A DNA stretch of 58,442 nt, from NCBI GenBank assembly GCA_947565635.1, contig CANOGU010000014.1, forward strand, positions 1 through 58,442. The letters run 5' to 3'. Position 1 is the first letter of the stretch; every line of letters starts with the position of its first letter. Below the pieces are notes generated by a model, which saw only the letters and a program-made list of their open reading frames with translations, made no database searches and was not told where the DNA came from. The stretch comes from an uncultured Lactobacillus sp. GTDB lineage: Bacteria > Bacillota > Bacilli > Lactobacillales > Lactobacillaceae. Shown here piece after piece: positions 7,523-16,759 of this stretch. The position numbers and the translations under genes are program-made.

Positions 7523-9403
7523 ATGAATACCGATGAACTATTGAGCTACGCGATAAGACATTTTGGAAGAAATAGTATTAGTAAAGTTAATAATAACGCT
7601 AACATAATTGCTTTTAGTTCACCGATTACTAAAAAATGGTTTGCTATTTTAAATTTAGATCCTAAAAGTAAAAAATTAAATCTTAATTGTGGTGAATTTT
7701 CGGAAACAATTAAAGATCTGCCTGGGTTTTCAACTGCTTCTTTAGTGAAAGACGATAATTGGGTTGAAGTTAGTTTGCTTTTAAGCGAGCAAAAAATAAA
7801 GCAAGCGTTGGAATATGCTTTTAAAGTTGTATTAATGACAAATAAAAAGAATAATCCAGAAAAATTAATTTATATTCCTGATGCTAATCAAAATGATGAA
7901 AAAAATGTATATCATGAACAAAAATTAGATTTTAAGAATTGGAAAAAATCGTCACGTTTTGTTGAAAGAAAAAATAAATTTACTGAAGATAAAATTGATT
8001 TAAATTTTGAAGAAACTCAATCTGTACCTAAAGAAATTAAAGAAATGATTAAGTCGTATCAGTATTCATTAAATGGAGCTATTAGAAGAGAACAAAATTT
8101 TTATTCTCAGGGGAAATTAATGGCTGATTATGAAGATGACTATGATCGAAAGCAATCATTCTTAAGATATTATCCAACGTATCATGACTTAACTGTGGGC
8201 CAGGCTCGGACATACTTTACTTGGCGAACGAAAATAAGACACAATATTTATGAAAAAAATTCAGATTCATATGCTTATATATATTTATATGAACTACTGA
8301 ATGGAATTGGAGTTAAAAATTCGCAAGAAGGATTAGAGAGGCTAATTAGTTTTAATAAAAATTATGCTCAAAAATTTTCTTCAGAAATGGGGGCTTATAT
8401 TGAAAGATGGATTCGTGATTATCTTATTTTTTATAATATTGATTCGAAAACTTATGACTCATTTATTAAGGAACGCGATAAAGATAAAAAATATGAACAA
8501 TTACTATATCCGCAAAATTTTTCTGAACATGAAGTTGTTACTAGTTTAATAAGGCTATCGAACTATAAAATTACTAATTGTCCTTTATATAAAAAGGATG
8601 AAGAAAAATTTGAACATTTATTGGCTTTAATTTGGCAGCAAATTTTAGATTTGAGACAAGATGGATTTGATTTTTTTACTAATTACATTGCGTATAAAAA
8701 TCAAATGACAGTTCAGCTTTTTGCTGCTGCTGTTTTTAATCATAATTTGATTTCAAAAACGAATAGTTATGAAGTTGATCAAATTAGAAAGTATTTTTAT
8801 GATGAAGAAAAGAAAACTTGGTATTGTGAATCTTATTGGGGGTTAGCTGGTCAAAAAAGTATTGTAGGAAATTTATTGCATGAAGTTGATCGTGAAGTAA
8901 GACAAAGTTTTCATTTAGGAAGAAACTTAAAGCCTAGAAAAATTGAAAAACATTATCTTCAGGCGATTAAAGATGGAATAAAAGAATATCAAATAGAAGA
9001 ACAGAAGCTAAATCATCCTGAACTAGAAATTAATTTATCTCAATTATCTATGATTAGAGAAGATGCTGCAGATACCCGAGATAGCTTGTTGACCGAAGAA
9101 GAGCTTAAAGCTGAACAAGAAGAGAAGACTCAGGTTGAAGAAAATTCTGTAGATAATGTTAAAAAAGATTATGGTTTAAGTAAGGAAGAAGTAACCACAG
9201 TAATAATGCTTTTAAATGGAGAAGATCCAAAGAAGTATCTTAAAGAAAATCACTTAATGGCAGCAATTGTAATCGATAATATAAATGAGAAAATGTTTGA
9301 TGAAATTGGAGACAATGTAGTTGAGTTTATAGATGATGCACCTATACTTATTGAAGATTATCGGGAAGAGTTAGAAGATATGTTTTTGAAAGGAAATAGT
9401 TAA
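7523..9403 (+). CDS. sngA: TerB-N/TerB-C domain protein with N-terminal MmcQ/YjbR-like domain (SngA-like)
   Basis: A 626-residue soluble protein. Residues 1-105 resemble an MmcQ/YjbR domain (KKWFAILNLD; a GEFSETIKDLPGF region; NWVEVSLL). Residues about 155-370 match TerB-N: the YEDDYDRKQSFLRYYPTYHD stretch followed by ARTYFTWRTKIR and YLYELLNGIGV. Residues about 430-620 match TerB-C, with LSMIREDAADTRDSLL near 505. These domains are known from predicted stress and phage-defence systems that pair them with a P-loop ATPase and a helicase. Those are exactly the next two genes, 4 and 7 bases apart. I therefore infer it is the TerB component (SngA) of a Shango-type system. The biochemical role of TerB-N/C is not established. 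The gene is visibly AT-rich compared with the helicase gene. Confidence 0.75.
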   Translation: MNTDELLSYAIRHFGRNSISKVNNNANIIAFSSPITKKWFAILNLDPKSKKLNLNCGEFSETIKDLPGFSTASLVKDDNWVEVSLLLSEQKIKQALEYAFKVVLMTNKKNNPEKLIYIPDANQNDEKNVYHEQKLDFKNWKKSSRFVERKNKFTEDKIDLNFEETQSVPKEIKEMIKSYQYSLNGAIRREQNFYSQGKLMADYEDDYDRKQSFLRYYPTYHDLTVGQARTYFTWRTKIRHNIYEKNSDSYAYIYLYELLNGIGVKNSQEGLERLISFNKNYAQKFSSEMGAYIERWIRDYLIFYNIDSKTYDSFIKERDKDKKYEQLLYPQNFSEHEVVTSLIRLSNYKITNCPLYKKDEEKFEHLLALIWQQILDLRQDGFDFFTNYIAYKNQMTVQLFAAAVFNHNLISKTNSYEVDQIRKYFYDEEKKTWYCESYWGLAGQKSIVGNLLHEVDREVRQSFHLGRNLKPRKIEKHYLQAIKDGIKEYQIEEQKLNHPELEINLSQLSMIREDAADTRDSLLTEEELKAEQEEKTQVEENSVDNVKKDYGLSKEEVTTVIMLLNGEDPKKYLKENHLMAAIVIDNINEKMFDEIGDNVVEFIDDAPILIEDYREELEDMFLKGNS

Positions 9404-9407
9404 TAAA

Positions 9408-10739
9408 ATGGCTAATCAAAAGAGAAAAGTTCCTAAAAGAATAGCTCAGACTATTTTAAGCTCTTTAAAAGGAGGAGTAGTTCCAAGAATCGGCCTGCCA
9501 TATATTACAGTAGGACGAAAAGCAGAAATTGAAGCTTTATTACATGATGTGGAATTGATTGGAGAAGGAGGAGCTTCTTTTAGATTTATCGTAGGGCGGT
9601 ACGGTTCTGGTAAAAGTTTTTTACTTCAGACAATTAGAAATTATGTAATGGATAAGAATTTTGTTGTAGTTGACGGAGATTTATCACCAGAAAGACGTTT
9701 GCAAGGTGGAAAAGGACAAGGATTGGCTACTTATCGAGAATTGATTCAAAATCTTTCTACTAAAACTCGACCAGAAGGAGGAGCCTTAACTTTAATTCTT
9801 GATCGTTGGATTAATTCAATTCAAATGCAAGTTGTAGCAGACACAGACTTAAATGAAGGTAGTCCGGCCTTTGAAGAGGCTGTTAATAAAAAGATTTATG
9901 TGGTAATTTCAAGTTTATCCGAATTAGTACATGGTTTTGATTTTGCTAAATTACTCGAGATGTATTATCAAGCTTATGTTAATGCTGATGAAGAAACTAA
10001 GGCTAAAGTTGTTAAATGGTTTAGAGGTGAATATGCTAATAAAACTCAAGCTAAAAAAGAATTAGGAGTAGATATTGTAATCTCGGATGATGATTGGTAT
10101 GAATATTTGAAACTGTTTGCGTCATTCTTTAGACAAGCAGGATATACAGGTCTGATGATTATGATCGATGAATTAGTAAATATTTATAAGATTCCCAACA
10201 GCATTAGTCGTCAGTATAATTATGAGAAAATATTAACCATGTATAATGATGCTCTTCAAGGAAAAGCAAAGTATCTTGGCGTTATTATGTGCGGTACGCC
10301 GCAAGCTGTTGAAGATAAAAGAAGGGGAGTATATTCCTATGAGGCTTTACGTTCTCGTTTAGCTAGTGGAAAATTTTCTAAAGCTGGAAATCGTGATATG
10401 TATGCCCCAGTTATTAAACTTGATCCACTTACTCCAGAAGAAATGCTTGTTTTAACTGAAAAACTCGCAGATATGCATGCTAATTTATACGGATATGAAA
10501 AAGTAATCACCGAAAATGATTTAGAAAAATTTATTAAGATTGAATATTCACGTGTAGGTGCATCTTCTAACATTACACCACGTGAAATTATTCGTGATTT
10601 TATTGAACTATTAGATATTGCTTGGCAAAATCCTCAGACTGATATTGAGCAACTACTTAATTCGGATAAATTTTCTTATACTGAGTCAAATGTAGTTTCA
10701 GATGATAAATCTGATAATTTCGCTGAGTTTAGAATTTAA
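9408..10739 (+). CDS. sngB: P-loop ATPase of the DUF2791/BrxD type (SngB-like)
   Basis: A 443-residue ATPase that starts 4 bases after the previous stop, with AAAGGA overlapping the end of that gene, so the two are translationally coupled. The Walker A motif is GRYGSGKS (about residues 63-70) and the likely Walker B is GLMIMIDELVNIYK (about 247-260), with a glutamate after the aspartate. The N-terminal part, with IGLPYITVGRKAEIEAL and VVDGDLSPERRLQG, is typical of the DUF2791 family. That family includes BrxD of type 2 BREX and the ATPase of Shango. In BREX it also sits beside an Lhr-like helicase, but no other BREX gene (pglX, pglZ, brxC) is present here. Confidence 0.8.
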   Translation: MANQKRKVPKRIAQTILSSLKGGVVPRIGLPYITVGRKAEIEALLHDVELIGEGGASFRFIVGRYGSGKSFLLQTIRNYVMDKNFVVVDGDLSPERRLQGGKGQGLATYRELIQNLSTKTRPEGGALTLILDRWINSIQMQVVADTDLNEGSPAFEEAVNKKIYVVISSLSELVHGFDFAKLLEMYYQAYVNADEETKAKVVKWFRGEYANKTQAKKELGVDIVISDDDWYEYLKLFASFFRQAGYTGLMIMIDELVNIYKIPNSISRQYNYEKILTMYNDALQGKAKYLGVIMCGTPQAVEDKRRGVYSYEALRSRLASGKFSKAGNRDMYAPVIKLDPLTPEEMLVLTEKLADMHANLYGYEKVITENDLEKFIKIEYSRVGASSNITPREIIRDFIELLDIAWQNPQTDIEQLLNSDKFSYTESNVVSDDKSDNFAEFRI

Positions 10740-10746
10740 GTGAAAA

Positions 10747-12969
10747 ATGGATATTTTTACACGTTTTGCTCCTTTTATTCAAGATTATATTTATGAACAT
10801 GATTGGCAAAAATTACGTTCAATTCAAGTTGGAGCAGCAGAAGCTATTTTTAATAGTCAGGATAATGTATTATTGGCAGCTTCAACAGCTTCGGGGAAAA
10901 CGGAAGCTGCTTTCTTTCCTATTCTGACTGAACTTTATGAAGATCCTTCTAAATCGGTTGGAGTGTTGTATATTTCGCCATTAAAAGCGTTGATCAATGA
11001 CCAATATGAGCGTTTGAGCGACCTTTGCCAAGAGGTTGACATTCCAGTTTGGCGCTGGCATGGTGAGGTAGCTCAGACTCAAAAACGAAAATTGCTTAAG
11101 CATCCTTCTGGAATCTTACAAATTACTCCAGAATCTTTAGAGTCATTAATTATTAATAAGCATATGGATATCCCGAATTTATTTCATGATCTAAGATATG
11201 TAGTCATTGATGAATTACATTCTTTCTTAAGATCAGATCGTGGGGGACAAACTTTTTGTCTGATTGAACGCTTGTCTAAAATGGCGGGAGTTGATCCGAG
11301 ACGTATTGGACTTTCGGCCACAATTGGAGATACGAAAGCAGCCGCGGAATTTTTAGGTGCTGGTTCAAGGCGTAAGACAATTGTTCCTAAGTCAGAAGGT
11401 GGCGGTCAAGTTTGGCGTCTATCAATGGAGCATTTTTATGATAATGGACCACAAGCTGATAATAGTGACTTTGATCCAGCGCAACCAGTTTTAGATGAAA
11501 AAAGTGATCAAGCCCCTGAGATGGCTGATCCGTCAATGGCTTATATTTTTGAACACACACGTGGAAAGAAATGCCTAGTTTTTACCAACAGTAGAGAAGA
11601 ATGTGAAGCTGTTTGTCAAATTTTAAGACAATATTGTGAAGTAAGACATGAACCGGATCGTTTCCTAATTCACCATGGTAATTTGTCCGCAGCTTATCGC
11701 CAAACAGCAGAAGCTGAGATGAAGGATGAGGATTCATTTATGACTACTTGTGCTACAGCGACACTTGAGTTAGGAATCGATATTGGAAAACTAGAGCGAG
11801 CATTTCAAATTGATGCACCCTTTACTGTCTCTAGTTTTCTGCAGAGAATGGGTAGAACTGGCCGACGTGGAAATCCATCTGAAATGTGGTTTGTAATGCG
11901 TGAATCACATCCTGAATCTCGTGCCATGCTTCCAGAAACTATCCCTTGGTCCTTACTTCAAGGTATTGCCTTGGTTCAGCTTTATTTGGAAGAAAAATGG
12001 TTAGAGCCACCAGTGCCGAATAGATTACCATATAGTTTGCTTTATCATCAGACAATGTCTACTTTAGCGTCAAATGGAGAAATGACACCAGCAGAGTTAG
12101 CTTCTAGAGTATTGCCCCTTCGTTATTTTCATAATGTTAGTCAAGATGACTATCGCATATTGCTCCGTCATCTAATAAAAGAAGATCATATTCAGCAAAC
12201 AGAAAATGGTGGCTTAATTGTTGGTTTAGCTGGGGAAAAAGTAGTTAATAATTTCAAGTTTTATGCTGTTTTTCAGGAAAATGAAGAATATTCGGTTAAA
12301 TCTGAGTCTGAAGAATTGGGTACTATTGTTAAACCACCGCCGGTAGGCGATAAAATTGCTATTGCTGGCCGTGTGTGGGTAGTAGAAGATGTTGATCGTA
12401 AAAGGCATCAAGTTTATTGCCATCCAGTTAAAGGGAGAATTCCTGCATATTTTGGTGATGTAGCAGGTGATATTCAACCTAAAATTTTACAGAGAATGAA
12501 AAAGATTTTAAGCGAAAAGATAAAATATCCGTATTTAATGGAGCATGCAGTAGCGCGTTTGAGAGAAGTACGAGATACCGCAAACACTTCGGGGATGCTA
12601 GAAAGTAATTTAATTAATTTAGGTGGAAAAATGTGGTGTCTTTTTCCTTGGACTGGAACCTATGCTTTCTTAGCATTAGAAAGATTAGTTAAGATTAAAT
12701 GTGCTAAACGGGTAGGATTAAGAGGCTTTAATTCTAGTCGTCCATATTTTATGCAATTTGCAATGGAGGTAAACAAGGATGAGTTTCTAGAAATTTTAAG
12801 AGAAGAAGCAAATAAAGACTTTGATCCTTTGGAGCTAGTTTATCCGAAAGAAGTTCCTGTTTTTGATAAGTACGATGAGTATTTACCAGATGAATTAGTA
12901 AGAAAGGAATTCGCACAAAGTATTTTAGATATTAAAGAAATGAAAAATTGTGTGAATAATTTAAGATAA
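10747..12969 (+). CDS. sngC: Lhr-like superfamily 2 DEAD/DEAH-box helicase (SngC/BrxHI-like)
   Basis: A 740-residue ATP-dependent helicase. Motif I is STASGKTEAA (about 44-55), motif II is DELH (near 154), motif III is SATIGD, and motif VI is QRMGRTGRRG (about 365-374). The middle and C-terminal parts (VGDKIAIAGRVWVVEDVD; a late PYFMQFAMEV stretch) fit Lhr/BrxHI helicases, which act on nucleic acid duplexes. It begins 7 bases after sngB with no clear ribosome binding site of its own, so coupling is likely. It ends the operon at a strong terminator. It is shorter than housekeeping Lhr, and its place beside the ATPase and TerB protein points to anti-phage defence. All core motifs appear intact. 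Confidence 0.85.
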   Translation: MDIFTRFAPFIQDYIYEHDWQKLRSIQVGAAEAIFNSQDNVLLAASTASGKTEAAFFPILTELYEDPSKSVGVLYISPLKALINDQYERLSDLCQEVDIPVWRWHGEVAQTQKRKLLKHPSGILQITPESLESLIINKHMDIPNLFHDLRYVVIDELHSFLRSDRGGQTFCLIERLSKMAGVDPRRIGLSATIGDTKAAAEFLGAGSRRKTIVPKSEGGGQVWRLSMEHFYDNGPQADNSDFDPAQPVLDEKSDQAPEMADPSMAYIFEHTRGKKCLVFTNSREECEAVCQILRQYCEVRHEPDRFLIHHGNLSAAYRQTAEAEMKDEDSFMTTCATATLELGIDIGKLERAFQIDAPFTVSSFLQRMGRTGRRGNPSEMWFVMRESHPESRAMLPETIPWSLLQGIALVQLYLEEKWLEPPVPNRLPYSLLYHQTMSTLASNGEMTPAELASRVLPLRYFHNVSQDDYRILLRHLIKEDHIQQTENGGLIVGLAGEKVVNNFKFYAVFQENEEYSVKSESEELGTIVKPPPVGDKIAIAGRVWVVEDVDRKRHQVYCHPVKGRIPAYFGDVAGDIQPKILQRMKKILSEKIKYPYLMEHAVARLREVRDTANTSGMLESNLINLGGKMWCLFPWTGTYAFLALERLVKIKCAKRVGLRGFNSSRPYFMQFAMEVNKDEFLEILREEANKDFDPLELVYPKEVPVFDKYDEYLPDELVRKEFAQSILDIKEMKNCVNNLR

Positions 12970-12970
12970 A

Positions 12971-13012
12971 AAATAACCATTCAGTATCCACTAACTGAAT
13001 GGTTATTTACTT
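12971..13012. terminator. Bidirectional terminator between the Shango-like operon and galE
   Basis: AAATAACCATTCAGT (12971-12985) pairs with ACTGAATGGTTATTT (12994-13008), with A and T runs on the two sides. It serves the helicase gene on the plus strand and galE on the minus strand. Confidence 0.85.
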
Positions 13013-13018
13013 TATTAT

Positions 13019-14011
13019 TTACTTATCTTCGTAACCCTTTGGGTGGGTCTTGTGCCAGTTCCAAGCAGTTGCGATAACGTCATCAACGTTTTCATGCTTT
13101 GGTTTCCAGCCTAAAATTTTACGAGCTTTGCTTGAGTCTGCAACTAAGGAATCAGGGTCTCCGCCTCTTCTTGGTCCAATAGTGTAAGGGATGTCAATAC
13201 CAGTAACTTTCTTGGCAGCTTCAAGAATTTCTAAGTTAGAGTATCCTTGAGCAGTACCTAGGTTGAAGACATCAGACTTGTTAGTTTCCATTACATGCTT
13301 AAGAGCTAAGATGTGAGCGTCAATTAAATCTTCAACTTGAACATAGTCACGGACATTGGTACCGTCTTTAGTGTCGTAGTCGTCACCAAAGATAGTAAAG
13401 TTACCGTCACCAGAAATAGCACTCTTCAAGATGTTAGGAATTAGATGAGTTTCGGGACCGTGATCTTCACCAATTGAACCGTCACTTGAAGCGCCTGCTA
13501 CGTTGAAGTAGCGAAGAGCGATTGACTTGATACCATCAGCTTTGTCAGCCCAGTGCATAATCTTTTCCATCATCATCTTAGTTTCACCGTATGGGTTGAT
13601 TGGATCAAGTGGTGTATCTTCAGTAATTGGTAAAGTCTTTGGAATACCGTAAGTTGCAGCACTTGATGAGAAGACCAAATACTTAACTTTAGCGTCCTCC
13701 ATTGCTTGAAGTAATGAAATCATACCAGAAACATTGTTGTCATAGTACTTCAAAGGCTTTTTAACAGATTCAGGAACTAAAGAGTAAGCTGCAAAGTGCA
13801 TTACAGCATCAATATTTTCATCACGTAAGATCTTGCTTATTAAATTAGTATCTTCGATGTCGCCTTGATAAAATTTAGCTCTCTTGTCAACAGCCTTTCT
13901 GTGGCCAGTGTAAAGAGAATCTAAAACGACAACATTGTTTCCTTCTTCAATTAACTTTCTAACAGCGTGAGAGCCGATATAGCCAGCTCCACCGATAACT
14001 AATACTCGCAT
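13019..14011 (-). CDS. galE: UDP-glucose 4-epimerase GalE
   Basis: The enzyme interconverts UDP-glucose and UDP-galactose (Leloir pathway and supply of galactose for surface polymers). It is a 330-residue extended short-chain dehydrogenase. The NAD-binding motif GGAGYIG is at residues 7-13, and the catalytic pair is YGETK with Tyr141 and Lys145, preceded by the conserved SSSAATYG. The start follows AAGGAG on the minus strand. It is a single gene here, not beside galK or galT, as is common in lactobacilli that also use it for cell-envelope sugars. Confidence 0.96.
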   Translation of the reverse strand: MRVLVIGGAGYIGSHAVRKLIEEGNNVVVLDSLYTGHRKAVDKRAKFYQGDIEDTNLISKILRDENIDAVMHFAAYSLVPESVKKPLKYYDNNVSGMISLLQAMEDAKVKYLVFSSSAATYGIPKTLPITEDTPLDPINPYGETKMMMEKIMHWADKADGIKSIALRYFNVAGASSDGSIGEDHGPETHLIPNILKSAISGDGNFTIFGDDYDTKDGTNVRDYVQVEDLIDAHILALKHVMETNKSDVFNLGTAQGYSNLEILEAAKKVTGIDIPYTIGPRRGGDPDSLVADSSKARKILGWKPKHENVDDVIATAWNWHKTHPKGYEDK

Positions 14012-14185
14012 TAACTAGTTACTCCTTTTTTATTAAATAATAACCGAATCAAATTAATTTTATCATAATAGATAGATTTAAAAATTTCGATTTAAAAATT
14101 TTGAGCATAAATAGTGCAATTTAATAATATAGGTTTAAAATAATAAATAAGAAATTAAGATTATAAAAAGTAAGAGAATAAAAAG

Positions 14186-15517
14186 ATGCAAACAATAAAA
14201 AATATAATCATTGGATTCGGTAAGGGTGGAAAAACTTTAGCTAAATTTTTAGCACAAAAGGGTGAAGAGGTATTAGTCATTGAAAAATCTAATAAAATGT
14301 ACGGTGGTACTTGCATTAATATTGCTTGTCTTCCTTCGAAAAGATTGATTATTGAAGCAGCTAATGGTGTCAGCTATGTAGATGCAGTAAATGGTAAAAA
14401 TGAAATGACAGCGCAATTGCGAGATAAGAATTATCACATGCTAGCAGATGAAAAGAGCGTAACAGTATTAGACGGCGAAGCGCATTTCATCGCAGATCAT
14501 GAAATTGAGGTAGTTTTACCTAATGGTGAAAAAACTCAGTATAGGGGAGAGAGAATCTTCATTAATACTGGAGCCGTTCCAGTAATGTTACCTATTCCAG
14601 GTTTAAAAGAAAGTAAGTATGTTCTGAATTCTACTCAGGCAATGGATGAAAAGAAGATGCCAGAGAACTTAACAATTATTGGTGCTGGTTATATTGGCTT
14701 AGAGTTTGCTAGTATGTTCGCAAAATATGGTAGTAAAGTAACTGTACTTGACCATAGTAAAGAATTTTTAAGCCGTGAAGATGAGGATATTAGTCAATTA
14801 GTCAAGAAAGATCTGGAAGAGGCTGGCGTACATTTTGAACTTGGCGTCGATATCGAAGAAATTTCTGATGGAGAAAATGAGGCAAAGGTTCGTTATCAGG
14901 TAGATGGTCAGGAAAAAGAGATTAGTGCAGATCGAATCTTAGTGGCAACAGGAAGAAAACCAAATATTGAAAATTTAGGATTAGAAAATACTGCAATTGA
15001 AGTAACTGATCGTGGTGCGATTAAAGTAGATGATTTCCTAAGAACAACTGTAGATAATGTATGGGCAATTGGAGATGTTAAAGGTGGTCTTCAATTTACT
15101 TATATCTCACTAGACGATTTTAGAATCATTAAAGATCAATTATTTGGCACTGGCTCACGGATGATTAGTGATCGTAAAGTAGTACCTTATAGTGTATTTA
15201 TTTCACCAGCTTTATCTCAAGTTGGCTTAAATGAAAAGCAAGCACAAAAACAGGACAAAAAATATAAATTGTTTAAATTACCAGTTGCTGCTATTCCTAA
15301 AGCTAAAGTGGCTAAAGATAGTAGAGGATTATTTAAAGCTCTAGTTGATCCTGAAACTGAAGAAATTTTAGGTGCAACCTTATATGGAATTGAGTCGTAT
15401 GAATTAATTAATATGATTTCGTTGGCTATGAAAGCTCACTTATCTTATACGGTTTTAAGAGATCAGATTTATACTCATCCAACTATGTCAGAAGCCTTTA
15501 ATGATTTATTTAAATAA
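14186..15517 (+). CDS. RclA-like pyridine nucleotide-disulfide oxidoreductase
   Basis: A 443-residue flavoprotein of the glutathione reductase/mercuric reductase family. The FAD motif IIGFGKGGKTLA opens the protein, followed by the redox disulfide GGTCINIACLPSK with Cys43 and Cys48. The NAD(P) motif IGAGYIGLEFASMF lies near residue 166, and the C-terminal YTHPTMSEAFNDLF holds the catalytic histidine. The opening GFGKGGKTLAKFLAQKG, the stretch GGLQFTYISLDDFRI and the PYSVFISPALSQVG segment are those of RclA, a cytoplasmic flavoenzyme that protects against reactive chlorine (hypochlorous acid) and reduces Cu(II). That exact role is inferred from similarity. An unrelated dihydrolipoamide dehydrogenase is less likely because there is no 2-oxoacid dehydrogenase cluster. 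Confidence 0.85.
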   Translation: MQTIKNIIIGFGKGGKTLAKFLAQKGEEVLVIEKSNKMYGGTCINIACLPSKRLIIEAANGVSYVDAVNGKNEMTAQLRDKNYHMLADEKSVTVLDGEAHFIADHEIEVVLPNGEKTQYRGERIFINTGAVPVMLPIPGLKESKYVLNSTQAMDEKKMPENLTIIGAGYIGLEFASMFAKYGSKVTVLDHSKEFLSREDEDISQLVKKDLEEAGVHFELGVDIEEISDGENEAKVRYQVDGQEKEISADRILVATGRKPNIENLGLENTAIEVTDRGAIKVDDFLRTTVDNVWAIGDVKGGLQFTYISLDDFRIIKDQLFGTGSRMISDRKVVPYSVFISPALSQVGLNEKQAQKQDKKYKLFKLPVAAIPKAKVAKDSRGLFKALVDPETEEILGATLYGIESYELINMISLAMKAHLSYTVLRDQIYTHPTMSEAFNDLFK

Positions 15518-15584
15518 TTGGTATCATAAAGTTTTCATAACTTATTTTTGTAATATAAAGTAATTTAAGAAATGAGGTAAATGA

Positions 15585-16442
15585 ATGAAGTTTAATTCAA
15601 TTGAAGACACTTATACATTGAATAACGGGGTGAAGATTCCGATTATTGGCTTTGGTACATGGCAAACTCCTGATGGGGATGTCGCAAAGCACGCAGTAGA
15701 ATCTGCACTCAATGCAGGGTACCGACATATTGACACTGCTGCAGCTTATGGCAATGAAGAGAGTGTCGGAGAAGGGATTAAGAGAAGTGGTGTAAATCGT
15801 CATGATTTATTTATTACTACTAAACTTTGGAATGCAGATCATGGTTATAAGCTGACTAAGGAAGCTATTGATAGAAGTCTGCAAAAACTAAAGGTAGATT
15901 ATTTAGATTTATACTTAATTCACTGGCCTAATCCAGTTGCTATGCGTGATCACTGGGCTGAAGCAAATGCTGAAAGCTGGCGCGCCATGGAAGAAGCAGT
16001 AAAAGCTGGAAAAATTAGAACGATCGGTGTATCTAATTTTAGAAAACATCATTTAGATGAACTGCTTAAGACAGCAGAAATAAAGCCCGCTGTTAACCAA
16101 ATTATGCTTAATCCAAGTGATTTACAATCGGAGGTTGTTAAAACAAATAATGATTTAGGCTTGTTAAGTGAAGCTTATAGTCCTTTAGGTACAGGTGGCT
16201 TACTAGAAAATGAAGTTGTTAATGAAATAGCCAATGAAGTTGAAAAATCACCGGCTCAAGTTTTAATTCGTTGGTCTTTAAAACATGGATTCTTACCGTT
16301 GCCTAAGTCAGTACACGATAAATATATTACAGCTAATATTGATGTATTTGATTTTGATTTAAATAATGAACAAATGGAAAAATTAGATGGTTTACATGGA
16401 GTTAGTGGATTAGCTACTGATCCAGATACAGCTAACTTTTAA
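15585..16442 (+). CDS. Aldo/keto reductase (2,5-diketo-D-gluconate reductase type)
   Basis: An NADPH-dependent reductase of aldehydes and ketones, 285 residues, with a TIM-barrel fold. The catalytic tetrad is visible: Asp50 and Tyr55 in HIDTAAAYGNE, Lys80 in TTKLW, and His113 in LIHWP. The NADPH-binding loop includes IGVSNF and the C-terminal LIRWSLKHGFLPLPKS. A weak AGGT-type ribosome binding site precedes the ATG. It follows the RclA-like gene in the same direction after 67 bases with no strong terminator between, so the two may be cotranscribed as a detoxification pair. The substrate cannot be assigned. Confidence 0.9.
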   Translation: MKFNSIEDTYTLNNGVKIPIIGFGTWQTPDGDVAKHAVESALNAGYRHIDTAAAYGNEESVGEGIKRSGVNRHDLFITTKLWNADHGYKLTKEAIDRSLQKLKVDYLDLYLIHWPNPVAMRDHWAEANAESWRAMEEAVKAGKIRTIGVSNFRKHHLDELLKTAEIKPAVNQIMLNPSDLQSEVVKTNNDLGLLSEAYSPLGTGGLLENEVVNEIANEVEKSPAQVLIRWSLKHGFLPLPKSVHDKYITANIDVFDFDLNNEQMEKLDGLHGVSGLATDPDTANF

Positions 16443-16499
16443 TCAAAAGTTGGAGTAGAATGCTACTTCGACTTTTTGTTTGTAAAATATCTTAGATCC

Positions 16500-16529
16500 T
16501 TTACATGAGAAGAAAATCTTTGTTATAAT
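16500..16529 (+). promoter_or_regulatory. Promoter of tRNA-Thr
   Basis: TTTACA (16500-16505) and TATAAT (16524-16529) with an 18-base spacer, 12 bases ahead of the tRNA. Confidence 0.6.
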
Positions 16530-16541
16530 TCTAGTGTTAAT

Positions 16542-16614
16542 GCTGAATTAGCTCAGTTGGTAGAGCGCTTCCCTCGTAAAGAAGAGGTCGCCAGTTCGAT
16601 CCTGGCATTCAGCA
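16542..16614 (+). tRNA. tRNA-Thr, anticodon CGT
   Basis: A 73-base cloverleaf: acceptor GCTGAAT pairs with ATTCAGC, D loop GCTCAGTTGGTAGAGC, anticodon loop CTCGTAA giving anticodon CGT (reads ACG), T loop TTCGATC. The discriminator is A and CCA is not encoded. Confidence 0.92.
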
Positions 16615-16633
16615 CTCAGGGTATTAACTAAAG

Positions 16634-16680
16634 AAGCTTTTCAAAGAGTTCAGTTGAGCTTAATTTGAAAGGCTTTTTTG
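16634..16680 (+). terminator. Terminator after tRNA-Thr
   Basis: AAGCTTTTCAAA pairs with TTTGAAAGGCTT (one G-U pair), followed by a T run. Confidence 0.7.
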
Positions 16681-16759
16681 TATATTTTATAAAAGATTTT
16701 GTACCTTTTTCGTAATAAAAAGTAGGACATAAATCTACTCTAGGCGAAAGAGGGATAAA

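Noticed and set aside
7523-9403. Tellurite resistance gene
   Set aside because: TerB-N/C domains do not by themselves give tellurite resistance, and no terC, terD or terZ genes are here.
9408-12969. A BREX (type 2) system
   Set aside because: BrxD- and BrxHI-like genes are present, but there is no methylase, PglZ phosphatase or BrxC; the TerB gene points to Shango.
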